Assembly (NCBI GenBank): GCA_039566865.1
Contig: CM076957.1
Coordinates: forward strand, 11,665,896-11,729,895
Direction: 5' to 3'
Length of the DNA stretch: 64,000 nt
DNA from: Aurelia coerulea
Taxonomy: Eukaryota > Cnidaria > Scyphozoa > Semaeostomeae > Ulmaridae
How positions within the stretch are numbered: the first letter of the stretch is position 1; the number at the start of each line of letters is the position of its first letter. Below, piece by piece: positions 33,801 to 39,342 of the stretch. Both the position numbers and the translations under genes were made by a program. The notes under the pieces are model-generated. The model ran no database searches, was not told the DNA's origin, and saw only the letters and a list, made by a program, of their open reading frames with translations.

Positions 33801-34714
33801 TCTTGTTTTCCAAAGAAATCCAAAGCATGAACTGTTGTTGTAGAGTTATTCTTGTTATCCTAAAATTATAGAGAGAAACAGTAAAAGAACATTTTCCTTT
33901 CTCTCTCCACCCATATCAAAAACTATATTCTTGAAATGGGTGAGTGAACAAACCTTTTTCATATTCTCATCAATCATCTTTTTGAAAAATATACAGCAAG
34001 AGTCATTGATTACCTGGATATTGCAGATACTAGTAATAAGAACCATTTTTCATTTCTTTTTGTTCTTTGGATGAGGGTTAGCAAAGATCGATTTAGGCCC
34101 TTGGAACTCCCTTGGATTGCTGTATTGTGTAGGTCAACACTCATAAACCCCGTTTTTCCAGAAAAACCACGAAATATCTTTTGCTGAAACTTGTTGCATC
34201 TGATTAATGGGATATTGCAGATACTTGTAACAAGAATTCTTTTTCATTTCTTTTTGTTCTTTGAATGGGTGTTAGCAAAGATCAATTTAGGCCATTACCT
34301 TATAGTGTTGGTCAACACTATAATAAACCCCGTTTTTCCAGAAAAACCACAAAGATTTGCTGACACTGGTTCCATTTGATTACAAACTTGGATATTGCAG
34401 ATACTTGTAATAACAATCATTTTCTGAGTCTGTGGGTTGTTTTGAGGCTAAGAACTGTTTTTCACATCTGATTTCATAATCTGATTTTGAATCTGAATTT
34501 GAATCTGGCACTGGTCTAATAATGGCGTCGTACACGTGTGTCTAGAATATGAAGTGCAGTCTTTGACATATTATGATTCTCAATCCTTTCAGGGCGAGAA
34601 AATACTCATTCAAATTTTTAATACCTTTTGTTTTGATGAAATTGTTCCTCGGCCATGTTTTCTAACATGAGCTCCAGAAATGAGTTTTTCGAACAGCTCC
34701 TGAACGTCCACCAT
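548..34714 (-). CDS. DDX52: DDX52/Rok1-type DEAD-box RNA helicase, N-terminal 8 exons (gene continues left of window)
   Basis: Joined minus-strand exons: 34714-34625, 33859-33697, 27253-27141, 22217-22129, 10082-9986, 7294-7214, 2821-2759, 659-548 (808 nt). All introns are GT-AG and every phase agrees. The order of motifs follows DDX52 family proteins: a short N-terminal '[11 protein letters not shown]' block, an 'LDFFGK' motif, a basic linker, '[19 protein letters not shown]', the Q-motif region '[14 protein letters not shown]', Walker A 'APTGSGKT', motif Ia 'SPTREL' and '[11 protein letters not shown]'. The 'LPDP' lead-in plus the 'FFG' motif separates DDX52 from other DEAD-box helicases. 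Family members are ATP-dependent nucleolar RNA helicases needed for small-subunit ribosome assembly (18S pre-rRNA processing). Motif II (DEAD/DESD) and the RecA2 domain are not in the window. Introns range from 0.8 to 12 kb and are loaded with transposons. The Q motif reads PTAVQ where PTPIQ is usual. Confidence 0.9.
2759..2821 (-). CDS. DDX52: DDX52 exon 7 (motif Ia)
   Basis: Acceptor TTCGCAG|AGACC and donor AACCAG|GTAACA. It has exactly 21 codons and is phase 0 on both sides. It encodes [22 protein letters not shown] is helicase motif Ia (RNA contact). Confidence 0.93.
3230..4571 (-). mobile_element. 5'-truncated non-LTR retrotransposon (family 1)
   Basis: Minus-strand LINE with an oligo-A tail (T run at 3233-3243) and 3' untranslated region up to 3515. 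It lies in DDX52 intron 6. No clear target duplication was found. Confidence 0.7.
3516..4571 (-). pseudogene. LINE reverse transcriptase, thumb and C-terminal zinc-knuckle part
   Basis: The 351-residue frame starts after the catalytic YxDD palm. It has the '[12 protein letters not shown]' block that follows it, the helical thumb ('YVRPHLDYG') and a C-terminal Cys-x..-DTEHFLLLC motif found in CR1/Jockey-like elements. Endonuclease and most of the palm are absent, so it cannot mobilise itself. It is the longest family-1 copy here. A short deletion relative to other copies removes part of the segment after '[18 protein letters not shown]'. Confidence 0.75.
5377..6266 (-). mobile_element. 5'-truncated LINE (family 1) with target-site duplication
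   Basis: A minus-strand insertion of about 890 bp. A poly-A tail appears as T-rich 5377-5403. The duplication TTGCGCAT (5369-5376 and 6267-6274) extends into the T run. Its coding end (5681-6266) keeps the DTEHFLLFC knuckle. The apparent start codon at 6274 is in the target duplication, so it is not a real start. Confidence 0.8.
5681..6274 (-). pseudogene. LINE ORF2 C-terminal domain
   Basis: About 195 residues related to the fragments at 25188-26041 and 50252-51085: a conserved [17 protein letters not shown] block, then [20 protein letters not shown], then the [17 protein letters not shown] knuckle. No reverse transcriptase palm remains. The frame is intact to its stop. Confidence 0.78.
7214..7294 (-). 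CDS. DDX52: DDX52 exon 6 (Walker A)
   Basis: Acceptor CTCTAG|CATCG and donor CTTCAG|GTACAG. It has exactly 27 codons, in phase 0 at both ends. It encodes the ATP-binding motif I APTGSGKT followed by LAFIIPIL, typical of DEAD-box helicases. Confidence 0.93.
7380..8005. mobile_element. TA-flanked MITE with TIRs CCGGATGAGCC...
   Basis: 626 bp bounded by TA at 7378-7379 and 8006-8007. The ends are inverted: ccggatgagccagaaaa on the left and the complement of ttttctggctcaccagg on the right. Long internal inverted stretches continue (7560-7620 against 7770-7830). The TA duplication fits the Tc1/mariner superfamily. It is in DDX52 intron 5, 85 bp from exon 6. No transposase is present. Confidence 0.8.
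8008..9083. other. No gene or element recognised
   Basis: Intronic sequence between the MITE and the PLE fragment. A short exon-like stretch at 8651-8703 does not fit the phases of the helicase gene. The 3' flank of the PLE fragment probably starts near 8980. Confidence 0.5.
9084..9350 (-). pseudogene. Penelope-like element GIY-YIG endonuclease C-terminus
   Basis: The minus frame has '[17 protein letters not shown]' and ends 'FKAGHAILN'. It matches the fragment at 61930-62517 in layout (YIGQT-type GIY-YIG motif with an Arg/Cys helix, then FFKVxAFM, then a Tyr-Glu-x-x-Leu-Phe-Lys end). Its 5' side is cut by the MITE end at 9357-9546. It is non-functional. Confidence 0.7.
9357..9546. mobile_element. 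Right end of a CCGGGTGTCCC MITE
   Basis: The right-hand 190 bp match the last part of the 981-bp MITE at 22625-23605 and end ...tttttttgggacacccgg followed by TA (9547). The left half is missing. Confidence 0.72.
9986..10082 (-). CDS. DDX52: DDX52 exon 5 (Q motif)
   Basis: Acceptor TTGAAG|G and donor TTAAAT|GTAAGT. One base completes an Arg codon, then 32 codons end in phase 0. It encodes [23 protein letters not shown], the Q-motif region that senses adenine. The usual Pro-Ile of PTPIQ is Ala-Val here, while the invariant Gln and the upstream aromatic (Tyr) are kept. It follows a 12-kb intron. Confidence 0.9.
10250..10720. repeat. CGCGAAA/GGGAAGAAACTTT-rich degenerate repeat region
   Basis: Short motifs such as gcgaaagtttcttcccgcg and their complement recur many times in both orientations (10300-10400 and 10560-10715). 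This gives a foldback-prone region. No coding potential is convincing. It is in DDX52 intron 4. Confidence 0.5.
10874..10957. repeat. Small hairpin: 12-bp inverted repeats
   Basis: gtaatcgttatt and its exact complement aataacgattac are separated by about 55 bp of GC-richer sequence. Possibly a tiny MITE remnant. Confidence 0.4.
11618..13335. mobile_element. CCGGGTGTCCC-family MITE, interrupted
   Basis: TIRs: ccgggtttccct at the left and gggacacccag at the right. A TA precedes the left end. Without the nested 732-bp element and its duplication it is about 977 bp, nearly the same as the 981-bp copy at 22625-23605. It has long inverted arms, so mirrored short ORFs arise on both strands and are not genes. 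Confidence 0.75.
12539..13270. mobile_element. 732-bp long-TIR element with 9-bp target duplication
   Basis: TIR aagggcgttaggacga; its inverted copy ends at 13270. The 9-bp duplication GATTGGACC flanks it at 12530-12538 and 13271-13279. Inverted homology extends about 200 bp inward; the centre (12740-13080) is unique. It is inserted inside the MITE 11618-13335. The 9-bp duplication is typical of Mutator-like elements. No transposase is present. Confidence 0.85.
13925..14605. mobile_element. Foldback element remnant (GCCAATCA arm family)
   Basis: The left arm (13934-14090: cttactgg...catccaatttcatgg...gccaatcaa...gtaccctcac) is mirrored, with divergence, at 14490-14600. The arm sequence is related to the ends of the 1692-bp palindrome at 51618-53309. 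Termini are degraded and no target duplication was found. Confidence 0.55.
15196..17858 (-). mobile_element. 5'-truncated LINE (family 2), 2663 bp, with 9-bp target duplication
   Basis: Flanked by ACCGATTTG at 15187-15195 and 17859-17867. It disrupts a foldback-element arm whose intact homologue (53200) shows the pre-insertion order. Minus orientation; the 3' untranslated region runs 15196-15375 and ends in an A-rich, non-homopolymer tail. Confidence 0.85.
15376..17679 (-). CDS. LINE ORF2: endonuclease tail, reverse transcriptase, C-terminal domain
   Basis: The frame is open from 17838 (5' truncation) and has its first Met at 17679, giving about 821 codons without a stop. Its first 50 residues are the end of an APE-type endonuclease ('SSIDVILTN', then 'SDCH', the variant of the SDH catalytic motif). 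The reverse transcriptase follows: '[19 protein letters not shown]', '[14 protein letters not shown]', '[22 protein letters not shown]' and the active site 'YADD'. Then come the thumb ('[12 protein letters not shown]') and a C-terminal tail ending CNACQFEKH. It is CR1/Jockey-like in layout. A long unbroken frame suggests recent insertion, but the N-terminal endonuclease and ORF1 are absent. Confidence 0.88.
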   Translation of the reverse strand: MVATTMKAQVPRLRPKIIKYRSYKNFDDELFREEVKGLDLGCNVDDPNLLYDNLTAHFRSTVNKHAPMKTKILRGNDAPFMNKELKKAIYVRSRMKNRLKDPCDENRAKFKQHRNKCVKLRRKAIKAHFKKATSKGIMSNKEFWDLVKPYLSNRGGLSDNNITLVKDQKIITDEPTLCQLFNDHYINIVQNSSGRKPTNVADATDLIDYRDIVKLILETYSNHPSILAIFEHRGKVSDYFSFKEVTTNEVKEIVKSLDCRKSTGEDLIPPKLVSLSADELTVPLTDAINSSIRNCKFPDNGKRAAVSPLDKGEQNKTVEKNFRPISVLNVFSKVFEKIIKKQLMPYLDKTLSIYIAAYRERYGTHHVLIRLIEDWRLKLDNDQIVGAVLMDLSKAFDCIPHDLLIAKLSVYGFDENSLVFIYSYLKRRDQCVRINNVYGSFQRILSGVPQGSILGPILFNFYINDLLLFIREAEVYNYADDNSLVSSSKSMSVLLKVLEGEANIALKWLEENEMIANPKKFQSILIKKDRSDTSGVDISLRDKNIKTEKTVKLLGIKLDNKLNFDPHISDLCKKAATQLNVLKRLKQFIGFEERKTLVQSFVYSNFNYCPLVWHFSSAKSLQKVERIQERALRFLFNDNNSTYEELLTKSGKNYMHVSRLRALSIEIYKTMKQLNPVFMQNIFSFKSSANLSRSQRNPHDLLHHRPNQTNFGTNSLRALGPQIWNGLPNEMKSAQNIHIFKRLIKQWDGMQCNCNACQFEKHNIDQK
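18290..21190. mobile_element. Palindromic (foldback) element split by a MITE
   Basis: The arms 18300-19450 and 19452-21180 are inverted copies, diverged by scattered substitutions. The centre is near 19451 and the arms contain mirrored pseudo-ORFs (18604-18891 and 20598-20873). The right arm is longer by about 597 bp because a MITE plus TA duplication lies in it. Termini are only approximate and no target duplication was identified. Confidence 0.7.
19840..20434. mobile_element. 595-bp CCGGGTGTCCC MITE with TA duplication
   Basis: Ends ccgggtgtcccaaaaa and tttttgggacacccgg, flanked by TA (19838-19839, 20435-20436). The undisturbed left arm of the host palindrome (19050-19075, reading caatgtaaactgcttc) shows the empty site. 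Confidence 0.88.
21379..21963. mobile_element. 585-bp CCGGGTGTCCC MITE
   Basis: Same subfamily as 19840-20434. The left end is ccgggtgtcccaga, the right end gggacacccaa, with TA at 21377-21378 and 21964-21965. It lies 166 bp from DDX52 exon 4 within intron 4. Confidence 0.82.
22129..22217 (-). CDS. DDX52: DDX52 exon 4 (LPDPIASF block)
   Basis: Acceptor CCCATAG|GTGAAC and donor CAGAG|GTATTG. It has 29 codons plus two bases. It encodes [11 protein letters not shown] followed by LPDPIASF, the diagnostic lead-in to the Q motif in DDX52. It is flanked on the left by a 585-bp MITE ending at 21963. Confidence 0.88.
22625..23605. mobile_element. 981-bp CCGGGTGTCC MITE with long inverted arms
   Basis: TIRs ccgggtgtccaaaaaa and ttttttgggacacccgg with TA at 22623-22624 and 23606-23607. 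The arms share stretches such as ggatttgat.gggactag and the complement. It is in DDX52 intron 3 and contains no transposase. Confidence 0.87.
23640..24120. mobile_element. Foldback element, about 480 bp
   Basis: Inverted arms meet near 23879. aagctattacgcagtttgac at 23722 is mirrored by the complement ending at 24035, and ggcctacgatg at 23830 is mirrored at 23912. The minus ORF over 23571-23930 is a product of this structure. Termini are uncertain; the left edge nearly touches the MITE end at 23605. Confidence 0.55.
24510..24552. repeat. (TCAAA)n microsatellite
   Basis: About eight copies of a 5-bp unit, followed by unique sequence. Confidence 0.85.
25188..25793 (+). pseudogene. LINE ORF2 C-terminal domain
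   Basis: The last ~200 codons of family 1: [37 protein letters not shown], then the [17 protein letters not shown] knuckle and the end 'FIHKTGRFD'. Codons before 25188 belong to the host MITE, so no true start exists. Confidence 0.8.
25188..26041 (+). mobile_element. 5'-truncated LINE (family 1), 854 bp, with 10-bp target duplication
   Basis: Flanked by ATTTGTAGGT at 25178-25187 and 26042-26051. The 3' end is A-rich (aaaaaaataaaataa). It is inserted in the MITE at 24701. Confidence 0.85.
26489..26622. repeat. (ACAT)n microsatellite, about 33 copies
   Basis: An almost perfect run of a 4-bp unit. It ends directly at the T run (A tail) of the SINE at 26623. Confidence 0.97.
26623..27031 (-). 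mobile_element. tRNA-derived SINE with duplicated tail
   Basis: On the minus strand: a tRNA-like head (26772-26700) with A box tagctcagtcggtagag and B box ggtcgcgagttcaaatc, then a body (cattttgtcgaaaaattt type) and an A tail (T run 26624-26636). The 77-bp tail sequence 26634-26710 recurs as a direct repeat at 26954-27031. The cloverleaf has acceptor and anticodon-stem mismatches and no clear identity, so it is not a working tRNA gene. It sits in intron 3, about 110 bp from exon 3. Confidence 0.78.
27141..27253 (-). CDS. DDX52: DDX52 exon 3 (basic linker)
   Basis: Acceptor CTCAAAG|TA and donor GAGAAG|GTTTGA. Two bases complete the split codon of exon 2, then 37 codons end in phase 0. The product is charged and ends 'EEIRREK', which runs straight into 'VNRLRNENN' of exon 4, as in the family's 'LRKEKINFLRN' segment. 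Exon 3 lies about 110 bp from the SINE pair. Confidence 0.82.
27944..28366 (+). pseudogene. PLE 1 N-terminal region
   Basis: Contains '[24 protein letters not shown]' and '[11 protein letters not shown]', the conserved block upstream of the PLE reverse transcriptase. It ends at a frame change about 70 nt before the next open frame's first strong motif ([12 protein letters not shown]). Confidence 0.8.
28356..29535 (+). pseudogene. PLE 1 reverse transcriptase
   Basis: The frame (first possible start codon 28429) contains '[21 protein letters not shown]', '[17 protein letters not shown]', '[17 protein letters not shown]' and the active site 'YIDDIFLIW', then '[20 protein letters not shown]' (residues from the thumb). 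The motif order fits the PLE RT. A few residues appear to be missing near 28820 relative to typical PLEs. Confidence 0.85.
29553..30315 (+). pseudogene. PLE 1 GIY-YIG endonuclease
   Basis: Includes a CX5CX2C cluster ('[10 protein letters not shown]'), '[25 protein letters not shown]' (the GIY-YIG core), and a Glu in the RRKELFWQY helix. The last open segment is 29782-30315. The 34-bp duplication near 29587 shifts the frame just upstream. Confidence 0.85.
29587..29654 (+). repeat. 34-bp tandem duplication in PLE 1
   Basis: gttcttacgtaccatccagc... occurs twice head to tail (29587 and 29621). Because 34 is not a multiple of three, it breaks the frame. Confidence 0.92.
30768..30812 (+). ncRNA. 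Hammerhead-ribozyme-like core in PLE 1 3' region
   Basis: ctgacga (30768-30774), a short GAT/ATC stem, then gaaac (30787-30791) and an imperfect ACGTT/AACAGT stem. PLEs are known to carry hammerhead motifs. Stem I does not pair well here, so activity is doubtful. Confidence 0.35.
30820..30975. repeat. (AAT)n microsatellite with degenerate flank
   Basis: An uninterrupted AAT run to about 30875, then mixed AAT/GAT units. It lies between the 3' ends of two opposing PLEs and may stem from their tails. Confidence 0.85.
31020..32085 (-). pseudogene. PLE 2 RT thumb and GIY-YIG endonuclease
   Basis: Reads in one main frame through '[12 protein letters not shown]', '[15 protein letters not shown]', then after an in-frame stop '[13 protein letters not shown]', a Cys-rich stretch (RDCYTCQHI), '[10 protein letters not shown]' and '[20 protein letters not shown]', the GIY-YIG motif with its Arg. 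At least two stop codons disable it. Confidence 0.75.
32086..32610 (-). pseudogene. PLE 2 reverse transcriptase, central part
   Basis: Reads '[22 protein letters not shown]', '[16 protein letters not shown]' and '[18 protein letters not shown]'. The preceding 25 codons lie in another frame (to 32687). The YIDDIF active site follows in the next frame near 32100. Confidence 0.83.
32760..33690. other. No gene or element recognised
   Basis: AT-rich intron 2 sequence of the helicase. I saw no homology, repeat or exon. Confidence 0.5.
33697..33859 (-). CDS. DDX52: DDX52 exon 2 (LDFFG motif)
   Basis: Acceptor TTTTAG|GATAAC and donor TTCAG|GTAATT. It holds 54 codons plus one base (phase 1 end). Codons 13-18 encode LDFFGK, the conserved short motif in the N-terminal extension of this helicase. 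The rest is Ser/Thr/Asn-rich and ends in a basic run (NKRKRK), a plausible nuclear/nucleolar localisation signal. Confidence 0.83.
34005..34430. repeat. Tandem repeat, period about 180-190 bp, 2.3 copies
   Basis: The unit starting ggatattgcagatact recurs at 34017, 34209 and 34391. Shared blocks include ttcatttctttttgttcttt and aaccccgtttttccagaaaa. It is in DDX52 intron 1. Confidence 0.85.
34625..34714 (-). CDS. DDX52: DDX52 exon 1 (start codon exon)
   Basis: The first 30 codons, beginning [11 protein letters not shown] and ending at an AAG|GTATT donor in phase 0. The start context has A at -3 and G at +4. The N-terminus resembles the 'MDVxxLFxxLxxGA' opening of animal DDX52. Upstream lies only 76 bp before a palindromic transposon begins at 34791. 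Confidence 0.82.
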
Positions 34715-34790
34715 CTTTGCACCCTCGTCTCGTGTGGTTGTTGCCGTTGTTGCTGTTGTTAGAACTAACTGTTCTAATTATGGAAAATAC
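34715..34790 (-). promoter_or_regulatory. 5' leader/promoter remnant of DDX52
   Basis: Only 76 bp separate the start codon from the 9-bp target duplication and palindromic transposon. No TATA box is visible. A CAA/CAACAA-rich stretch precedes the ATG. The nearest CCAAT box (34882) lies inside the transposon arm, so transcription may start within or beyond the insertion. This is inference. Confidence 0.35.
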
Positions 34791-37700
34791 AGCATAGCCG
34801 TCAAATCTGTTCTTTTGTCAAAAGATCCCGTGGGGTTCTGACTCACGCTCTGATCAGATCGCATTTTCTCCTATGATTGACCAATCAGGTGCCGTCGTTG
34901 TGTTTACTTCCGCGTTTCGCAGCAAAACTTAGACCATTTTCGGCCGTTTTGACCACTCTCCGGAAAAAATCATTGCACGATCGGATAAATCGAATTTCGT
35001 CAAAATTTCAATTGGAGAAGATTCTCCATGCTTTGGACCATAAGTGTTTTCGGTATGGCTTTGCGATCACTAAAAATAGCAAAATTGTGGCATTTTTAAG
35101 CTCAATGCAGTCATTGATCGATTACAGACTCTATGATTAGCAAAAAGAAGAGTAGAAAACTGAAAACCTGAAGAAGAACTAGGGCATACACATACCTCAG
35201 ATGGATTTAATAACAAACATTCACTTTTTCTGCCGCGATCTACAGCGAGTTTCACCAGCAAATAACACAGTCAACAAAAATAGGCGCGAGAACTTGAATG
35301 ATCAGCTACACATGCCATCGTCGAGTGAGAACAACATCCGATTCCAATGAACAGAAATATGAATAAATCAACGGTGAATAACGAATACATGAACTTGCCA
35401 TGCTGAAGATTACGGGAGTAGCTGTACGTCCACTCTGGCCCAGAAAGAACAATTTTGTGATGTCTCTTTCGATAAACCATCTATGGATAAACCGTGCCAC
35501 CATTCCTTTACCCAACTGCGGCTATCGTTGCCAGATGGAAACCAGCAATAACATTACCAAAACGATGTACGAATTGATCGGTCACATCCCATCTTTTATT
35601 GCAAGAAAAATGTCTATCGTCTTATGGTCTAGCAGGCTAGCAGCTTCATGAAACAGAACTGAAATGCTAGGTTTAGTGTTCTTACGAATACGAATAACAA
35701 GAAGAAATGTACATCTTATTTTCATAACGAGTAAAAAAGATCGATCTTTTTCGACATTTGAAATACTATTTATAGAAACTCCTCATGTCAATTTCACATT
35801 TTGGGCGGATATCATAAAAAATATTTTATCTTTTAGAAGTCCTTCGTTAGAAAATCACCCCTTCACAGTCAAGCAACACAGTAGCATCAAAGTAAAGTTG
35901 GGCAGTTTGCAAACTCATTGCCCATTCATGGAAGAACAACCCTATTTTTTGTAAGATTCTACAACTTTCATCCAAGAAAGAAAGCTCCTCAAAATTCTCA
36001 TTTTCTGAGTACAAAATGTTTCGTAAGAGTTTCTTAAAAGTTCCCTCAAATTTGTATCGGTGGTTTAGGATCTCTGGGATCTCCTGTACCTTTAGATAAA
36101 AATTGTGTGGCAAATTATGAAATCATGCCACAACAGTGTAGATCACATACGAAGTCTCAAGTAAGAAATTACTAAAAGAAAAGTGAAGTTATTATGTTCC
36201 AGTTTCAAAGATTTTATATTCTAGGTGACCTGAGAGTTCAGTTTCTTGACATTTTTCCTATGATAGCGGACCTCTATCAATGCAACAGCATACACTTTTT
36301 CTGCAGGAAACTGCTTGAAGGAAACCGTTGCTGCCTCTTCCATACATTAAGAAACTCTATTAGAAGCGATGAAAGGTTATTTCAAATTTAAGGAACTTTT
36401 TCAAAGTAAGTTATGAGTTGCAAAAAATGTTTTCAACCAGAAATTGCATTACCAACTCGAACTATTACTAAACAGCAATAATTTTTGCTATTATTTCGTT
36501 TTTTAACAATTCATTGGTTCAAAATGTGGTTCTGAATGAACGTCGACAAACTGTCAGTTCGAATTTTGAAAATTTTGGAACCTTACAAGAAACTTTTTTA
36601 TTAGAATCAAGCCTAAAGTAAATATAACATTTTGGAAACTGAAACAAATTAATTTCACTTTTCGTTTGGTAACTTCTTACATGAGATTTCGTATGTGATC
36701 TACACTGTTGTGGCATGATTTCATAATTTGCCGCAAAATTTTTATCTGAAGGTACAGGAGATCCCAGAGATCCTAAACCACCGATACAAATTTGAGGGAA
36801 CTTTTAAGAAACTCTTACGAAACATTTTGTACTCAGAAAATGAGAATTTTGAGGAGCTTTCTTTCTTGGATGAAAGTTGTAGAATCTTACAAAAATAGGG
36901 TTGTTCTTCCATGAATGGGCAATGAGTTTGCAAACTGCCCAACTTTGCTTTGGTGCTACTGTGTTGCTTGACTGTGAAGGGGTGATTTTCTAATGAAGGA
37001 CTTCTAAAGATAAAAATTTTTTATGATATCCGCCCAAAATGTGAAATTGACATGAGGAGTTTCTATAAATAGTATTTCAAATATCGAAAAGATCGATCTT
37101 TTTTACTCGTTATGAAAATAAGATGTACATTTCTTCTTGTTATTCGTATTCGTAAGAACACTAAACCTAGCATTTCAGTTCTGTTTCATGAAGCTGCTAG
37201 CCTGCTAGACCATAAGACGATAGACATTTTTCTTGCAATAAAAGATGGGATGTGACCGATCAATTCCTACATCGTTTTGGTAATGTTATTGCCGGTTTCC
37301 ATCTGGCAACGATAGCCGCAGTTGGATAAAGGAATGGTGGCACGGTTTATCCATAGATGGTTTATCGAAAGAGACATCACAAAATTGTTCTTTCGGGCCA
37401 GAGTGGACGTACAGCTACTCCCGTAATCTTCAGCATGGCAAGTTCATGTATTCGTTATTCACCGTTGATTTATTCATATTTCTGTTCATTGGAATCGGAT
37501 GTTGTTCTCACTCGACGATGGCATGTGTAGCTGATCATTCAAGTTCTCGCGCCTATTTTTGTTGACTGTGTTATTTGCTGGTGAAACTCGCTGTAGATCG
37601 CGGCAGAAAAAGTGGATGTTTGTTATTAAATCCATCTGAGGTATGTGTATGCACTAGTTCTTCTTCATATTTTCAGTTTTCTACTCTTCTTTTTGCTAAT

Positions 37701-38045
37701 CATTGAGTCTGTAACCGATCAATGACTGCAGTGAGCTTAAAAATACCACAATTTTGCTATTTTTAGTGATCGCAAAGCCATACCGAAAACACTTATGGTC
37801 CAAAGCATGGAGAATCTTCTCCAATTGAAATTTTGACGAAATTCGATTTATCCGATCGTGCAATGATTTTTTCCGGAGAGTGGTCAAAACGGCCGAAAAT
37901 GGCCTAAGTTTTGCTGCGAAACGCGGAAGTAAACACAACGACGGCACCTGATTGGTCAATCATAGGAGAAAATGCGATCTGATCAGAGCGTGAGTCAGAA
38001 CCCCACGGGATCTTTTGACAAAAGAAAAGATTTGACGGCTATGCT
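34791..38045. mobile_element. 3255-bp palindromic transposon, 9-bp target duplication
   Basis: The two halves are inverted copies in constant register (positions sum to 72836, centre 36418), with a few percent mismatches by eye. TIR: agcatagccgtcaaatct. The duplication GGAAAATAC is at 34782-34790 and 38046-38054. The mirrored ORFs (34877-35140 and 37696-37959) encode the same nonsense peptide and are not genes. Features of note: a CCAAT box at both ends (34882 and its mirror), and no transposase. Mutator-like by duplication length (inference). Confidence 0.9.
34881..34887. promoter_or_regulatory. CCAAT box in TIR of the 3255-bp element
   Basis: The sequence accaatca is about 90 bp from the element end and about 170 bp from the DDX52 start codon. 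It is mirrored at about 37950. Related CCAAT boxes occur near the ends of the elements at 51618, 53318 and 58575. Confidence 0.4.
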
Positions 38046-38068
38046 GGAAAATACTTTTTTCATTAGGT

Positions 38069-38406
38069 CCCGGGGGGGGGGTACTTCATTGTGAACATGA
38101 TTCGACCTGAATCTGGACTTTGAGAAAAGGACCCATTCGTATGACGGAATATTCAAAAATTTCGAGCCTATTATCAGGAAATTTTTTACCCATTCGTATG
38201 AATATGTCGATTTGAAACAAAGGAAAATTTCAGTTTTTTGGATTTTGGATTATCATTATGATAAGAAAATTGTCTAAGGACTACCCATCTACCAGAATTA
38301 TGGTTAAAAACAGACCCATATCTAGAGAATTTCAGATGAAAAAACCCATCCATATGAGCGGCACGTCCAGTACAACTTAACAATGAAGTACCCCCCCCCC
38401 CCCGGG
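38069..38406. mobile_element. 338-bp MITE with G/C-run TIRs and 8-bp duplication
   Basis: TIRs cccgggggggggtacttcat and its complement. Target duplication CATTAGGT at 38061-38068 and 38407-38414. An 8-bp duplication fits hAT-type elements. It is inserted in the 3' untranslated part of LINE family 3. Confidence 0.85.
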
Positions 38407-38572
38407 CATTAGGTACGTGTGGTCTCTACAATCTCTACAATTCTACAACTACAAGCTAAATCTACAAACATAATTTATAAACTAAGTAGAAACAAAAACA
38501 GAAACAAAAACGCGAACAGTAAGAACGAATGAACGAGGTCTGGGGTAAATGGACAAAGAAATTAAAACTTCC

Positions 38573-39031
38573 TTAGCTAGTATCGATTCTGCTTTTAAAT
38601 GCTTCTTTAAATATTTTGCAATTGATAAAATCTGGGTCTTCATTGTTATCTATCACTTTGAATGCTTCATTTTTGTCATTTTGATTGTTAATTATTTGTA
38701 TGATTTCCTGACTCAAGTATTGTCGCCTTAAATTTATGTATGCACTACATTCAAGTAGCAGGTGAATCTCGTCCTCAATACAGCTAGTGTTACATTTGGT
38801 GCAAATTATATTTTCCAAAGCTATGTTCTTATGCCGTCCTACTTCTATCATTAAGTTGTGATCGCTACATCTAAAATTTAGCAACTTGCTGCGCTGTCTT
38901 AATGAAAAGTCCTTGAGATGTACAAGGTATTTCGCTATTTCGAATTTACTTTTAAATAATTTGTAGTACCTAAGTTTTCTATACTTGATGCTAGTTACCG
39001 ATGCCTGGCGTACACACTCGCTCCTTTTTAT
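38573..39031 (-). pseudogene. LINE family 3, C-terminal zinc-knuckle domain
   Basis: Contains 'SLRQRSKLLNFRCSDHNLMIE' and the knuckle 'CTKCNTSCIEDEIHLLLEC', the C-terminal Cys-His motif of such LINEs. It is the in-frame continuation of 41995-42420. Confidence 0.75.
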
Positions 39032-39051
39032 GAGGAGTACTTCGGGGGGGT

Positions 39052-39123
39052 CCCAATACCGCAATACCGCACGAAAAAGACACCAAATACCGCAATACCG
39101 CACCAAAAAAAAACAAAATACCG
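39052..39123. repeat. ATACCGCA subterminal repeats, left
   Basis: Three copies of ataccgca(ataccgca) spaced by 10-15 bp. Confidence 0.8.
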
Positions 39124-39342
39124 CAAATGCTAGAAAACTAAAAACAACGCTGTTAATACAGTATACCAGTTTCTAGCAGTTTGATTCCGACCTAAATCCA
39201 CCTTCCTTCATCAAAATCTGTAGTTTGGTCTATTAAATCGTAGTTAGATGTCTGACAAAAGCGTGACGTGAGAACGACGGGAAAAGTTTCATTTATGTGC
39301 TTTCAGTAAAACTGCATTGACGGCAGAAATTACGAATATATA

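Noticed and set aside
34877..37959. Two identical ORFs of 87 codons on opposite strands (34877-35140, 37696-37959)
   Set aside because: They are the same DNA in the two arms of a palindrome and have no recognisable domain.
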